DNA of 64,000 bases from Mycobacterium lepraemurium (lineage in GTDB: Bacteria > Actinomycetota > Actinomycetes > Mycobacteriales > Mycobacteriaceae). A program made the translations under genes and the position numbers. The stretch is from contig CP021238.1 of assembly GCA_002291465.1 (NCBI GenBank), positions 3,472,001 to 3,536,000 on the forward strand. Direction: 5' to 3'. The notes beneath the pieces are model-generated. The model was not told the origin of the DNA. It was given only the letters and a program-made list of their open reading frames with translations, and ran no database searches. How positions within the stretch are numbered: the first letter of the stretch is position 1; each line of letters opens with the position of its first letter. Below, piece after piece: positions 1-9,516 of this stretch.

Positions 1-728
1 GGTACAGCGTCGCGCACCCGCAGTCGGGTCCGGCCGACCCGACCGTGGCCGGCCGGTGGTCCGTGCTGCCGCCGCCCGATCCGGACTCCACGGTGCGCGC
101 CCACTTTCAGGCCAAGCTTTTGTTGGGCCGACATGGCGTGCTGACCCGGGGCGCGGTGGCCGCCGAGGGCGTCGCGGGCGGGTTCGCCACGCTGTACAAG
201 GTGCTGAGCACCTTCGAGGACGCCGGCCGCTGCCAGCGCGGCTACTTCATCGAATCGCTGGGCGGGGCGCAGTTCGCCGTCGCCTCCACCGTCGACCGGC
301 TGCGCGGGTTCGCCGACGGGGTCGACTCGCAACGGCCCGAGTACCGGGCGATCGTGCTGGCCGCGGCCGACCCGGCCAACCCGTACGGCGCCGCGCTGCC
401 CTGGCCGGCGTCGAGCGCGGACGGGGCCCGGCCCGGCCGCAAGGCCGGGGCGCTGGTGGTGCTGGTGGATGGCGAGCTGGCCTGGTTCCTGGAGCGGGGC
501 GGACGGTCGCTGCTCACCTTCACCGACGACCCGGCCGCCCAGCACGCCGCCGCGGCGGCGCTGGCCGGGCTGGTCTCGGCCCGTCGCGTCGCGGCGATCC
601 TGGTGGAGCGCATCGACGGGGTGCCGGCACCGTCGCAGCGCGGCGACGGTGCCGACGGCAACGACGCGCTGACGGCACTCGACGACGCCGGGTTCGCCCG
701 CACCCCGCGCGGAATGCGGCTGCGCTGA
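1..728 (+). CDS. lhr: ATP-dependent helicase Lhr, C-terminal fragment
   Basis: This is the last 240 or so residues of a reading frame already open at the window edge, with codons in phase with base 3 and a TGA stop at 726-728. The sequence has the winged-helix-like tail of large Lhr-type superfamily 2 helicases. One stretch, [16 protein letters not shown], leads into a domain that ends in a run of short Ala/Val segments. The helicase motifs lie upstream of the window. The next gene, nei, starts two bases after the stop, which matches the lhr-nei pair of mycobacteria and suggests cotranscription in DNA repair. The call rests on the tail plus this synteny. Confidence 0.82.
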   Translation, partial: YSVAHPQSGPADPTVAGRWSVLPPPDPDSTVRAHFQAKLLLGRHGVLTRGAVAAEGVAGGFATLYKVLSTFEDAGRCQRGYFIESLGGAQFAVASTVDRLRGFADGVDSQRPEYRAIVLAAADPANPYGAALPWPASSADGARPGRKAGALVVLVDGELAWFLERGGRSLLTFTDDPAAQHAAAAALAGLVSARRVAAILVERIDGVPAPSQRGDGADGNDALTALDDAGFARTPRGMRLR

Positions 729-730
729 CC

Positions 731-1483
731 ATGCCCGAGGGTGACACCGTCTGGCACACCGCCGCCGTGCTTCGCGAGCACCTGCTCGGCGAGACGCTGA
801 CCCGCTGCGACATCCGGGTGCCGCGGTTCGCCACCGTCGACCTCACCGGGCAGGTGGTCGACGAGATCCTCAGCCGCGGAAAGTATCTGTTCATCCGGGT
901 GGGCGCCGCCAGCATCCACTCGCACCTGAAGATGGAGGGCAGCTGGCGGGTCGGCCCGCGGGTGCGGGTCGACCACCGGGCGCGCATCGTCCTGGAAACC
1001 GGCGTTGCGACCGCGGTCGGCGTCGATCTAGGCGTGCTGCAGATCCTGGACCGCGATCGCGACGGCGACGCCGTCGCGCATCTGGGACCCGATCTGCTCG
1101 GCGAGGATTGGGACCCCGCGCGGGCCGCCACCAACCTGGCGACCCGCCCGGAGCGGCCGATCGCCGAGACGCTGCTGGATCAGCGGGTGCTAGCCGGGAT
1201 CGGCAACGTCTACTGCAACGAGTTGTGCTTTGTCAGCGGGCATCTGCCCACCGCGCCTGTGAGCGCCGTCGCCGACCCGCGGCAGCTCGTCTCGCGTGCC
1301 CGGGACATGTTGTGGCTCAACCGCTTCCGTTGGAACCGGTGCACCACCGGCGACACCCGCAACGGCTGGCAGCTGTGGGTCTACGGGCGGGCCGGCCAAC
1401 CGTGCCGCCGCTGCGGCACCCCCATTGAGTTCGACGACTCCGGGGACCGGGTGACCTACTGGTGCCCGTCCTGCCAGCGTTAA
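731..1483 (+). CDS. nei: Fpg/Nei-family DNA glycosylase (endonuclease VIII-like)
   Basis: This 250-residue base-excision repair glycosylase/AP lyase removes oxidised bases. The N-terminus reads MPEGDT, and after Met removal Pro2 is the catalytic Schiff-base residue, with Glu3 next to it. The helix-two-turn-helix segment [11 protein letters not shown] lies near residue 157. The C-terminal zinc finger shows two CxxC pairs (CRRC and CPSC) in the last 30 residues. The ATG at 731 follows the lhr stop by two bases, so the genes are probably coupled. Its stop overlaps the stop of the convergent lpqC gene. Confidence 0.93.
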   Translation: MPEGDTVWHTAAVLREHLLGETLTRCDIRVPRFATVDLTGQVVDEILSRGKYLFIRVGAASIHSHLKMEGSWRVGPRVRVDHRARIVLETGVATAVGVDLGVLQILDRDRDGDAVAHLGPDLLGEDWDPARAATNLATRPERPIAETLLDQRVLAGIGNVYCNELCFVSGHLPTAPVSAVADPRQLVSRARDMLWLNRFRWNRCTTGDTRNGWQLWVYGRAGQPCRRCGTPIEFDDSGDRVTYWCPSCQR

Positions 1484-2484
1484 TCGCGGGCGTGGGCCGG
1501 GAAGAACTCGGCGATGGCCTCCGACCCGTCCAGCGTGTGCGTGGTGGGGCCGATGACCGCGGCGGGCAGGTACTGCTTGCCGCCGGGCCAGGTGTGCCCG
1601 CCCTTCTCGATCCGGTAGAAGACCACCTCGGTGGACGCCGCACACGACGTGGAGTCGAAGCGGTGCACCACCGTGCCGTCGCGGGCGTCGGGCAGCAGCT
1701 CCATCGACGGATCGCCCTGGCATCCGTCGGCCTTGCGCCACTTGTCCACCATGGCGTCCGCCGAGGCGGCGTGGCTGAGCCCGCCCGCCGGCGACTGACC
1801 CGGGCAGCCGGCGAACAGCATCGTAGCGATCCGCCGGACCGTGTCCATGGGATCGGCCGCCCGGACCGCGGCGTCGTTGAGCCACAGTGTGGCGAAACCG
1901 TGCACCAGCGGATCGGCGGTCCCGTGCGCCGCCCACACCGACACCGGCCGGGACGGGTTGCAGGCCACGCCCACGCCGAGGGTGCCGGCCACCGGCGCGA
2001 CGGCGGCGAAGACGTCGGCGCGTTCGCAGGCAAGCCGGTTGGACATGAAGCCCCCGTTGGACATTCCGGTGACGAAGACGTTGCCGGGCGCGACGCGGTA
2101 GTCGTTTTGCAGCTTGGTCACCAGCCCGACCAGGAAGGCGACGTCGTCGACGTGGTGACGATCCGCCGGTGAGGCGCCGCGCCCGTCGGCCCAGCTCTTC
2201 TCGTAACCGTCGGGGTAGACGACCAACAGGTTGTGCGCGTCAGCAACGGCGTCGAAGCCGGTCAGCCCGCGCTGCGCGATGCCGGTTCCGCCGCCGGCGT
2301 GCAGGCTGAGCACCAGGCCGACGGGGTCGCCCGCCGGCACGTGCAACATGTAGGTTCGGTCCATGCCGCCGGAACGAAAGGTGCCGGAAATGTCTCGCGC
2401 GCTGGCCGCCGACACATGCCGCACACCGCAGCCGACCACGCATACCGCCAGCACAGCGAGCCACAGCCATCGCGCGTACGCCAT
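1480..2484 (-). CDS. lpqC: Lipoprotein LpqC, PHB-depolymerase-type esterase
   Basis: This is a 334-residue predicted lipoprotein. The signal peptide ends in a VVGC lipobox, so the protein should be anchored by Cys19 on the outer face of the membrane. The mature part is an alpha/beta hydrolase of the poly(3-hydroxybutyrate) depolymerase/feruloyl esterase type. It has the nucleophile elbow GMSNGGF and a late GGHTWPGG segment carrying the catalytic His. The natural substrate is not known from sequence. The gene converges on nei, and the two stop codons overlap. Confidence 0.9.
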   Translation of the reverse strand: MAYARWLWLAVLAVCVVGCGVRHVSAASARDISGTFRSGGMDRTYMLHVPAGDPVGLVLSLHAGGGTGIAQRGLTGFDAVADAHNLLVVYPDGYEKSWADGRGASPADRHHVDDVAFLVGLVTKLQNDYRVAPGNVFVTGMSNGGFMSNRLACERADVFAAVAPVAGTLGVGVACNPSRPVSVWAAHGTADPLVHGFATLWLNDAAVRAADPMDTVRRIATMLFAGCPGQSPAGGLSHAASADAMVDKWRKADGCQGDPSMELLPDARDGTVVHRFDSTSCAASTEVVFYRIEKGGHTWPGGKQYLPAAVIGPTTHTLDGSEAIAEFFPAHARD

Positions 2485-2675
2485 CTCGTCAGATCACCGG
2501 CGCCGCGTCGAGCAGGGCCAGCAGGTGACGCGCGGTCGACGACGGAGCAAACCCTGGTGTGGCACGCACCGCATTATCGGTGATACGGCAGCCGGTGCCG
2601 CCGCGACATGCGAGCATTCAACCTAGCCCCGCCTCCAGCAAGCAACGGCACTTCTGTTCCACGGGAGTATCACAA

Positions 2676-3026
2676 ATGACGGGCACCCAGATACGCAAGC
2701 GCGCCCGGCCGCGGTCGCTGGTGGTCGCCGGCCTGCTGCCGCTGGCCGGCCTCCTCGACGTGATGGCGACGCCGGCGCACGCCACCTCGGCCGACGACGC
2801 GTTCCTGGCCGCGCTGAAGGCCAAGGGCATCAACTACGAGTCCCCCGACGCCGCGGTCAACTCCGGCCACACCGTGTGCCACAAACTCGACATGGGCCAG
2901 ACCCCGGAGCAGGTCGCCAACAACGTGTTGTCCAGCAGCACCCTGGACAGCTACCACGCCGGCTATTTCGTGGGCGTCAGCATCAAGGCGTACTGCCCGA
3001 AGTATGCGGCGGCAGCCGGATCCTGA
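2676..3026 (+). CDS. Small exported DUF732 protein
   Basis: This is a 116-residue secreted protein. A basic N-terminus (IRKRARPRS) and a hydrophobic stretch precede a likely cleavage after PAHA. The mature part has the DUF732 pattern common in mycobacteria: FLAALKAKGINY, a conserved VCHKLDMG, and a closing AYCPKY. The two cysteines could form a disulfide. I chose the ATG at 2676 because ACGGGAG lies 8 bases upstream. An in-frame upstream start would add 39 residues with no signal-like sequence. The role of DUF732 is unknown. Confidence 0.8.
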   Translation: MTGTQIRKRARPRSLVVAGLLPLAGLLDVMATPAHATSADDAFLAALKAKGINYESPDAAVNSGHTVCHKLDMGQTPEQVANNVLSSSTLDSYHAGYFVGVSIKAYCPKYAAAAGS

Positions 3027-3039
3027 AATTTACAGCAGG

Positions 3040-3072
3040 TTGACAGGCTCGTGACGAAACCGCGAATAAAAT
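3040..3072 (+). promoter_or_regulatory. Weak candidate promoter for the 77-residue secreted protein
   Basis: TTGACA at 3040-3045 is a perfect -35 hexamer. The best -10 matches are TAAAAT at 3067-3072, with a long 21-base spacer, and GAATAA at 3064-3069 with an 18-base spacer. The surrounding AT-rich patch is unusual for this DNA. The spacing is not ideal, so this is a tentative call. Confidence 0.3.
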
Positions 3073-3090
3073 CTGAACATCCGAATTCAG

Positions 3091-3324
3091 GTGACGAAGC
3101 GCAGAGCCACGATGATTCCGAGACTGCTGGCCGGTATGGCCTGTGTCGCAATCGCTCTCGGCCCGCCCGGCGCGGCCGCGGCACCGGCCGGCGCCGACCC
3201 CGGCCCGTTCGCCCATCTGAATTGCGCCTGCGATCAACCGAATCCGCCCGGCGGCGCGACGCCGCGGGATGCGATGAATCAGGGTATCCGGCAAGGCCTT
3301 TCCGCTCCCCCGGCGGACGAATAG
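3091..3324 (+). CDS. Small secreted protein of unknown function
   Basis: This is a 77-residue protein with an N-terminal signal sequence (residues 8-35, rich in Ala/Leu/Val), probably cleaved near GADPGP. The mature peptide is only about 40 residues and contains CACDQPNPPGG and a short tail, RDAMNQGIRQGLS. I do not recognise a named family, although similar tiny secreted proteins occur in mycobacteria. GTG at 3091 and ATG at 3112 are both possible starts. The signal peptide remains in either case. Confidence 0.6.
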   Translation: MTKRRATMIPRLLAGMACVAIALGPPGAAAAPAGADPGPFAHLNCACDQPNPPGGATPRDAMNQGIRQGLSAPPADE

Positions 3325-3399
3325 CCGTCCTGCGCCCTGCCGCCGCGCCACACGCGGCACCGGATGTCCGGAATGCTCTGCACCCCATCATCTTTCCCG

Positions 3400-4536
3400 C
3401 TAGCCCGCCGACGGCGGCCGCTGCATCACGGTGCCGGGAAGCTCCGCGCCGTACTCGATGTCGTCGTAGTCGCGCCCGTTAAGCCGGCGGATTCCGTTGC
3501 CGCACGGCCGCATCGGCGCCATCGGCAGCATCGGCGGCTGCCCGGCCCCGGTCGCAAGCGGCGAGGCGGCCGACGCGAGCTGCACGGGCGCCTGCGACCC
3601 CAGCATTCCCACCGTCGCCGGCGGCATGGTCAGGTTGCCCAGCGAGATCCCCACGCCCAGCGCCGCCCGCGGCGCCAGCGACGATCCGGCGGCGCCGACG
3701 GCGCTGACCAGTCGCACCTCGGCCGCCGACAGGGCGGCCGTGCCTTCGGCCAGGCCGCCGGCGACGTCGGCGCCCAGCGACTGGAATCCGCTGGCGGTCT
3801 GCAGCTGGGCCAGCACCCCGATCAGGTTGATCGGAAATCCGCTGGTGGCCAGGAACTGGTTGCCCCAGGTGCTCCAGTAATTGAACCAGCCCGTGTTGGG
3901 GTCGAAGAAGGCGGTGAAGGCGGCCTGCAGGGTGCCGGCGACACCGGTCTGGGTGCCGGAATCAGCGGCGTTCGTCGCGGGCACCATCGCGGCCTGGGTG
4001 CTCACCCCGGACGGGTTGGCCACCTGGGGCGGCTCGGTGAACCGGGGCAACCTGACCGCGCTCGCCGAGGTCGCGGCGTAGCGGTACATCGCCGCGGAGT
4101 TGTTCACCCACATGGCGTGGTAATCGGCCTCGGTTTCGGCGATGGCCGGATAGTTGATCCCGAAGAAGTTGGTGGCCAACAACGTTGCCAGGCGAGCGCG
4201 GTTGGCGGCGACCAGCGAGGGATGCACCACCGTCCAGTGCGTCAACTCGAATGCGGCAGTGGCGGTTTGCACCGAGGTGGCGATCTCCTGGCATTGCTGG
4301 GCGGTGATCCGCAACCAGTCCACGTACGGCTCGAACGCCCGGGTCATCGCGAGCGCGGACGGCCCCTGCCAGGTGGTCGACAGCGCCGCCAGCTCCGCGG
4401 TGTAGCTGCTCGCCGACTGTTCGAGCTCCATGCTCAGCTGCTGCCACATCCCGGCGGCTTCGATCCATGACCAGGCACCGGGTCCAGCGTGGATCAGCGC
4501 CGAGGTGACCTCCGGCGGCAGTATCCCAAAATCCAT
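3400..4536 (-). CDS. PPE family protein (first of a tandem pair)
   Basis: This 378-residue PPE protein starts MDFGILPPEVTS. It has the 180-residue helical PPE domain, with the TWQGPSA turn (the WxG motif of type VII substrates) near residue 55. It ends in TVMQRPPSAG. The place where SVP-subgroup PPEs carry GxxSVPxxW reads NLTMPPATV, so that motif is degenerate. PPE proteins are exported by ESX secretion systems, usually with a PE partner, but no PE gene lies beside it. A second PPE gene with the same layout lies directly upstream, so the pair looks like a local duplication. Confidence 0.92.
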   Translation of the reverse strand: MDFGILPPEVTSALIHAGPGAWSWIEAAGMWQQLSMELEQSASSYTAELAALSTTWQGPSALAMTRAFEPYVDWLRITAQQCQEIATSVQTATAAFELTHWTVVHPSLVAANRARLATLLATNFFGINYPAIAETEADYHAMWVNNSAAMYRYAATSASAVRLPRFTEPPQVANPSGVSTQAAMVPATNAADSGTQTGVAGTLQAAFTAFFDPNTGWFNYWSTWGNQFLATSGFPINLIGVLAQLQTASGFQSLGADVAGGLAEGTAALSAAEVRLVSAVGAAGSSLAPRAALGVGISLGNLTMPPATVGMLGSQAPVQLASAASPLATGAGQPPMLPMAPMRPCGNGIRRLNGRDYDDIEYGAELPGTVMQRPPSAG

Positions 4537-4647
4537 GAACCTTTACCTTGGCTGCATTCGGGAAGAACGTGGGTGTGGGCCGCGCTGCGGGCGGGCCGTT
4601 CGGCGATTCGGTGTCCGCCGCGGTGAGGGCGGGGCACCATGGTCAAT

Positions 4648-5784
4648 TCATCCGGCCGACGGATTACGAGGCATCACTTTGCCTTTGACTTCCCGGCCGT
4701 AGGCGACGTCCTCGTACTTCTGCTGTTTACGTTTTCGCCAGCCGGTGCCCGCCGAGGTGGTCGGCGGCGGCACCATCATCGGCATCAGCGGGAAACCCGA
4801 TTCGGCCGCGGGCAGCGGCGACGCCGCCGAGGCCAGCTGCACGCCGGTCTGGGTTCCCGGCAGCAGCCCGACCACCGCCGGGGGCGCGGTCAGCTTGCCC
4901 AGAGACACCCCGACGCCCATCGCGCCGCTCGGCGCCACCGCTCCCGCGCCGATGCCCTCGATCGCGTTGGCCAGGCTGGCGGTGGTCGCGCCCAGGTCCT
5001 CGGACAGGTTGGAGCCGATGTCGCCGCCGACGGACGCGACCCCCTGGGCGGTGGCCAGCTGCGCCCACACGTCCAGCAGGTTGATCGGGAAGCCCGACGA
5101 GATGAACTGGTTGCCCCAGGTGCTGAAGTAGTTGAACCAGCCGGCGTTGGGATCGAACCCGCCCGGCATGTTGAGGTGGTTGAGCACCGAGCCCACCGAC
5201 GAACCCGAGGAGTCGACCGACGCCTTCATCACCGCAGCCTGCTGGTTGGCGGTGCCGCCGGGGTCGGTGACGGCCAGCGGCGAATTGAACTGGGTCAGCG
5301 GCGATGTCGCCTGCGACGAGGCCGCCTGGTAGCGGCTCATCGCGGCCGAGTTGTTCGCCCACATGGTCTGGTATTCATTCTCGGTCTCGGCGATCGCCGC
5401 CATGTTGGTGCCGAACCGGTTGGTGGCCAGCAACTGGGCCCGCCGGGTGCGGTTGGCGCTGACGACCGACGGGTGCACCACGGTGGACCGCACGGTGCCG
5501 AACGCCATCGCCGCGGCCTCGGCGGAGTTGGCCAGCTGCGCGGACTGCTGCGCGGTCTCGCGCAGCCACAGCAGGTAGGGCTGGACGGATTGCAGCATCG
5601 CCATCGCCGAGGGGCCGTCCCAGGACTCGATCAGCGACGACAGCGTCGAGGCGTAGCTGGACACCGAGTTCTCCAGCTCGACGGCGACGCACTGCCAGGC
5701 GGCGGCGGCCTCGATCAGCGAGCCCGCGCCCGGCCCGGTGTGGATGAGTGTCGAGGTGACCTCGGGGGGTGCAAACAGGTCCAT
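4648..5784 (-). CDS. PPE family protein (second of a tandem pair)
   Basis: This is a 378-residue paralog of the downstream PPE gene. It starts MDLFAPPEVTS at the ATG at 5784; a GTG one codon earlier is also possible. It has the SWDGPSA WxG turn and the shared segments GWFNYFSTWGNQF and GFPINLL. Its tail ends in VMPRNPSAG after a basic WRKRKQQK stretch. The SVP-like motif is again degenerate (KLTAPPAVV). The 111-base gap to the next PPE gene suggests cotranscription. No adjacent PE or esx gene is seen, so the secretion partner must be elsewhere. Confidence 0.92.
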   Translation of the reverse strand: MDLFAPPEVTSTLIHTGPGAGSLIEAAAAWQCVAVELENSVSSYASTLSSLIESWDGPSAMAMLQSVQPYLLWLRETAQQSAQLANSAEAAAMAFGTVRSTVVHPSVVSANRTRRAQLLATNRFGTNMAAIAETENEYQTMWANNSAAMSRYQAASSQATSPLTQFNSPLAVTDPGGTANQQAAVMKASVDSSGSSVGSVLNHLNMPGGFDPNAGWFNYFSTWGNQFISSGFPINLLDVWAQLATAQGVASVGGDIGSNLSEDLGATTASLANAIEGIGAGAVAPSGAMGVGVSLGKLTAPPAVVGLLPGTQTGVQLASAASPLPAAESGFPLMPMMVPPPTTSAGTGWRKRKQQKYEDVAYGREVKGKVMPRNPSAG

Positions 5785-6014
5785 CACATCTCACAATGCC
5801 CACGCTGAGAACGCCTCAGCAAATTTGCGTTAACCAGGCCGCGAAGAGCGCGGAAACTCTGCACGTCGAGGCCTGTCACCTGCGGTCATGTCCCTCCCAG
5901 ACCGACTGCCGATGTTAGGCCACCCTATACCCATAACAGAAATCGTTTCACATTTGCTGTCGGTGTGCTAGCGGGCGTGCCGGCGGTTGCCGTCCGCCGC
6001 CGGGCAGTCTCGGC

Positions 6015-6830
6015 TCAGTCGATGTGGGTGGGCGGGTCGGCGAAGGCGAGATCGGCCGGGTGCTGGTCGGGTCCCAGCTGTTCGCAGTGCCCGTCGGGCA
6101 TCAGGTAGGAGCTGGCCCCGTTGGGGATCAGGCGGGTGACCGCGACGCAGCGCTGCCAGGTGCCGTCGGGCTGGACGGGGCCGTCACACTTGCTCAGCAC
6201 GGGCCCGCCGTACTGGCAGCCGGCCCGGGCCGGCGGGGCCGCGGCGATCACCCCGGCGGCCAGCAGCAGGGCGGCCGCCGCGGCGGCGACCGCGGCGAGG
6301 TAGCCGCCGGGCAGCGGGTTCTGCTTCCAGCGCAGCTGCCAGGCGTCGCGGGAGCGGGCGCCGCGGGTGAGCTCGCGCACCTCCCGCCAGTGCAGGCAGC
6401 CCAGCGCCGAGGCCGCTATGTTCGGCAGCGATTCCAGGAAGCTGTGCACGTGCTGCTCCCACGTGGTGACCCGGCGCCCGCTTCGCTCGGCGGCGGTGAC
6501 GTCCCACAGCGCGGTGGCCTCGTGGGCGGCGATCGACGCCAGGATCGTCGACAGCACCAGCGGGTTGATCTCGCACAGCAGGACCAGGGTGATCGGCACC
6601 CCCACCTCGGCCATCATCAGCAGATGGATCAGCGACTCCCGCATGCCCGAGGTGATCTCAATCCTGCTGCGCCGGTGCTGGTTCCAATCCAGCAGGGCCG
6701 GGATGAACCAGGCCGGCAGCACCCCGTAGAGCAGGCACCGCAGCAGCGCGGTCTCGGCGTCGTTGGCCCGTTCCGGAATCCGCAATTGCCGTCGCACACG
6801 CCACCAGGTACCTGCGCAGCGGCGCGCCAA
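6015..6830 (-). CDS. Multi-pass membrane protein with extracytoplasmic Cys-rich CDGP tail
   Basis: This 271-residue protein has hydrophobic segments near residues 27-48, 67-102 and 132-146, with conserved His/Glu/Trp residues (AAHEATALWD, CLHWREV). A strong fourth segment follows at about 174-200. The last 70 residues resemble small exported mycobacterial domains with CDGPVQPDGTWQRC and four cysteines. It looks like a fusion of a polytopic membrane module and that secreted domain. The start is six bases after the pseudouridine synthase stop, so the two are probably cotranscribed. The function is unknown. Confidence 0.7.
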   Translation of the reverse strand: MARRCAGTWWRVRRQLRIPERANDAETALLRCLLYGVLPAWFIPALLDWNQHRRSRIEITSGMRESLIHLLMMAEVGVPITLVLLCEINPLVLSTILASIAAHEATALWDVTAAERSGRRVTTWEQHVHSFLESLPNIAASALGCLHWREVRELTRGARSRDAWQLRWKQNPLPGGYLAAVAAAAAALLLAAGVIAAAPPARAGCQYGGPVLSKCDGPVQPDGTWQRCVAVTRLIPNGASSYLMPDGHCEQLGPDQHPADLAFADPPTHID

Positions 6831-6836
6831 ACTCCG

Positions 6837-7709
6837 TCATGGACCCGGATCGTCGAGGGTCCGGCGGCTGACGAAGACTTGGCGGGCGCCGGTGCGCGGA
6901 TCGTCGAACTCGATGCGCTGGTCAAGCAGCTGCAGCGGGGTGCTGAAGTCATCGGCCGGCACATCAATGACGTTGGGGTACAACGGATCACCGATGATCG
7001 GTATGCCCAGCGAGGCCATCTGCAGGCGCAGCTGATGAGTGCGTCCGGTGCGTGGCCGCAGCCGGTACAGACCGTCCGGGGACAACAGCTCCACCTCCGT
7101 CAGCGCGTTGGGCGGCCCGGGTTCGCAGACCGCCTGCATCCGGCCCCGGTGCTTGACGATGCGGCCGGCCAGCACCCGCGGGAACACCAGCGCCGGGTCG
7201 ACGGCGGCCCGGGCCAGATAGGTCTTGTCCACCAGCCCGCGGGAGAACAGCGTCTGATCGGCCCCGCGCACCTCGCGCCGCGCGGTGAACAGCAGCACCC
7301 CGGCGGTCAGCCGGTCCAGCCGGTGCGCGGGGCTCAGCTCCGGCAAGCCGAGCTCCCGGCGCAGCCGCACCAGCGCAGTCTGGGCGACGTGCCGCCCGCG
7401 CGGCATGGTGGCCAGAAAGTGCGGCTTATCGACGACGACGATGTCGTCGTCGCGGTGCAGCACCGGCAGGTCGAAGGGCACCACCACCTCGTGGGACAGC
7501 TCGCGGTAGAGGTACACACTGGCCCCGGCCGGCAACACGGTGGCCTCGTCGACCACCGCCCCGTCGGCGGTAACCACTTCGGCGGCAGAGACTTTGGCGC
7601 GGGCCGCGGGGCCGAACCGGGCGGTGAGCTCGGCCAGCACCGGACCGCCGCGCAGCCGCACCCGGGCGGGTCCCAGCCCGTCGCGAACCGGTAGCGGCGC
7701 CGGCCTCAA
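6837..7709 (-). CDS. RluA-family pseudouridine synthase
   Basis: This 290-residue protein matches the Rv3300c type. An S4-like N-terminal part is followed by the catalytic motif HRLDRLTAGVLLF, whose Asp attacks the uridine. The late segments LRPRTGRTHQLRLQM and GDPLY are typical of RluA enzymes. I chose TTG at 7709 because it overlaps the glpD2 stop as ATTGA and gives MRPAPLPVRDGLGPARV. The open frame upstream (to 7868) is only a shadow of glpD2. The RNA target cannot be inferred from sequence. Confidence 0.83.
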   Translation of the reverse strand: MRPAPLPVRDGLGPARVRLRGGPVLAELTARFGPAARAKVSAAEVVTADGAVVDEATVLPAGASVYLYRELSHEVVVPFDLPVLHRDDDIVVVDKPHFLATMPRGRHVAQTALVRLRRELGLPELSPAHRLDRLTAGVLLFTARREVRGADQTLFSRGLVDKTYLARAAVDPALVFPRVLAGRIVKHRGRMQAVCEPGPPNALTEVELLSPDGLYRLRPRTGRTHQLRLQMASLGIPIIGDPLYPNVIDVPADDFSTPLQLLDQRIEFDDPRTGARQVFVSRRTLDDPGP

Positions 7710-9460
7710 TTGAGCGGCACCGGCTCGAGGATCTCGGCGCGCGCCTCGGGCGCGCTGGCCCGCAGCTCGTCGGCCGACACGTCGTCGGGCTGGGCCTGCG
7801 ACAGGATCTCGGCCTGCACCCGTGCGGTGTAATTGACGACCTCGCGCTCGACGTCGCCGGCTGTCCACCCCAGCACCGGAGCGACCACGTCGGCCACCTC
7901 GCGGGCGCAGTCGACGCCGCGATGCGAGTATTCGATGGAGATGCGCATCCGGCGGGCCAGGATGTCCTCCAAATGCAAAGCGCCCTCGGCGGTTACGGCG
8001 TACATCGCCTCCACGCGCAGATAGCCCGGCGCCTCCGTGATCGGGTTGAGCAGGTCGGGGCGATCGGCGGCCAGCGCCAGCACGTCACCGATCAGCGAGC
8101 CGTAGCGGTCCAGCAGGTGGCGCACCCGGTAGGGATGCAACCCGCGCAGCTGCGCGACGTGCTCGGCCTGATTGATCAGCGCGAAGTAGCCGTCGGCGCC
8201 GAGCAGGCTGACCTTCTCGGTGATCGACGGCGCCACCCGTGCCGGAATGAATTGCGCCGCAGCGTCAATCGCGTCGGCAGCCATCACCCGGTAGGTGGTG
8301 TACTTGCCGCCGGCGATGGCCACCAAGCCGGGTGCGGGCACCGCCACCGCGTGCTCGCGGGACAGCTTGGAGGTTTCCTCGCTCTCCCCGGCCAGCAGCG
8401 GCCGCAGCCCCGCGTACACCCCGTCGATGTCGGCGTGGGTCAGGGGTATGGCCAGCACGGTGTTGACGGTGGACAGGATGTAGTCGATGTCGGCCTTGGT
8501 GGCCGCGGGGTGGGCCAGGTCCAGATCCCAGTCGGTGTCGGTGGTTCCGATGATCCAGTGGCTGCCCCACGGGATGACGAACATCACCGACTTCTCGGTG
8601 CGCAGGATGATCGCCACGTCGCTGACGATGCGGTCGCGCGGCACCACCACGTGCACCCCCTTGGATGCCCGCACCTGAAATCGCCCGCGCTGCTTGGACA
8701 ATGCCTGGATCTCATCGGTCCACACGCCGGTCGCGTTGACCACCACATGCCCGCGGACCTCGGTGACCGAGCCGTCTTCGGAGTCGCGCACCCGCACCCC
8801 GGTCACCCGGGCGCCCTCCCGCAGCAGGGCGACCACCTGGGTGGAGTTGCGCACCACCACGCCGTAGTGCGCGGCGGTGCGCGCGACGGTCAGGGTGTGC
8901 CGGGCGTCGTCGACGACGGCGTCGTAGTAGCGGATCCCGCCGATCAGCGCGCTGCGTTTGAGGCCCGGGCACAGCCGCAGCGCACCGGCGCGGGTCAAAT
9001 GTTTTTGCGCCGGAACGGATTTCGCCCCACCCAGCCGGTCGTAGAGAAAGATGCCGGCGGCGATGTAGGGCCGTTCCCACAACCGATTGGTCAGCGGGAA
9101 CAGAAAGGGCATCGGCTTGACCAGGTGCGGTGCCAGCGTGGTCAGCGACAGCTCGCGCTCGTAGAGGGCCTCGCGCACCAGCCCGAACTCCAGCTGCTCG
9201 AGATAGCGCAGGCCGCCGTGGAACATCTTCGAGGAACGGCTCGAGGTGCCCGAGGCGAAGTCGCGGGCCTCCACCAGCGCGACCTTGAGCCCGCGGGTGG
9301 CGGCGTCCAGCGCGGAGCCCGATCCCACCACGCCGCCGCCGATCACCACCACGTCGAACTGCTCGGCGCCCAGCCTGTCCCAGGCCGCCGCACGTTGCCG
9401 CGGTCCCAGCGCCGAAGCCGGCGAGCCGGGCTCGCCGAGTGCGTGGATCGGATCGCTCAC
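7706..9460 (-). CDS. glpD2: Glycerol-3-phosphate dehydrogenase, FAD-dependent
   Basis: This is a 584-residue membrane-associated flavoprotein that oxidises glycerol-3-phosphate to dihydroxyacetone phosphate and passes electrons to quinone. The FAD-binding motif VVVIGGGVVGSGSALDA lies near residue 37, followed by SSRSSKMFHGGLRYLEQ and the late IAGGKYTTYR. Length and motifs match GlpD. It lies downstream of lpdA on the same strand and overlaps the pseudouridine synthase start. The phoY1 gene that neighbours it in M. tuberculosis is absent here. Confidence 0.95.
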   Translation of the reverse strand: MSDPIHALGEPGSPASALGPRQRAAAWDRLGAEQFDVVVIGGGVVGSGSALDAATRGLKVALVEARDFASGTSSRSSKMFHGGLRYLEQLEFGLVREALYERELSLTTLAPHLVKPMPFLFPLTNRLWERPYIAAGIFLYDRLGGAKSVPAQKHLTRAGALRLCPGLKRSALIGGIRYYDAVVDDARHTLTVARTAAHYGVVVRNSTQVVALLREGARVTGVRVRDSEDGSVTEVRGHVVVNATGVWTDEIQALSKQRGRFQVRASKGVHVVVPRDRIVSDVAIILRTEKSVMFVIPWGSHWIIGTTDTDWDLDLAHPAATKADIDYILSTVNTVLAIPLTHADIDGVYAGLRPLLAGESEETSKLSREHAVAVPAPGLVAIAGGKYTTYRVMAADAIDAAAQFIPARVAPSITEKVSLLGADGYFALINQAEHVAQLRGLHPYRVRHLLDRYGSLIGDVLALAADRPDLLNPITEAPGYLRVEAMYAVTAEGALHLEDILARRMRISIEYSHRGVDCAREVADVVAPVLGWTAGDVEREVVNYTARVQAEILSQAQPDDVSADELRASAPEARAEILEPVPLN

Positions 9461-9516
9461 TGCAGGGCTCCTGTCCGGTTACTCGTCAGTAGGGCGTGCT
9501 GCACCAAGGCTAACCG

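Noticed and set aside
56..730. Long plus-strand frame overlapping the lhr fragment and running into nei
   Set aside because: Only the part from 731 matches Nei; the upstream Arg-rich part is a shadow of lhr in another frame.
1190..2033. Minus-strand ORFs antisense to nei and inside lpqC
   Set aside because: Arg/Gly/Pro-rich shadow frames; nei and lpqC explain the region fully.
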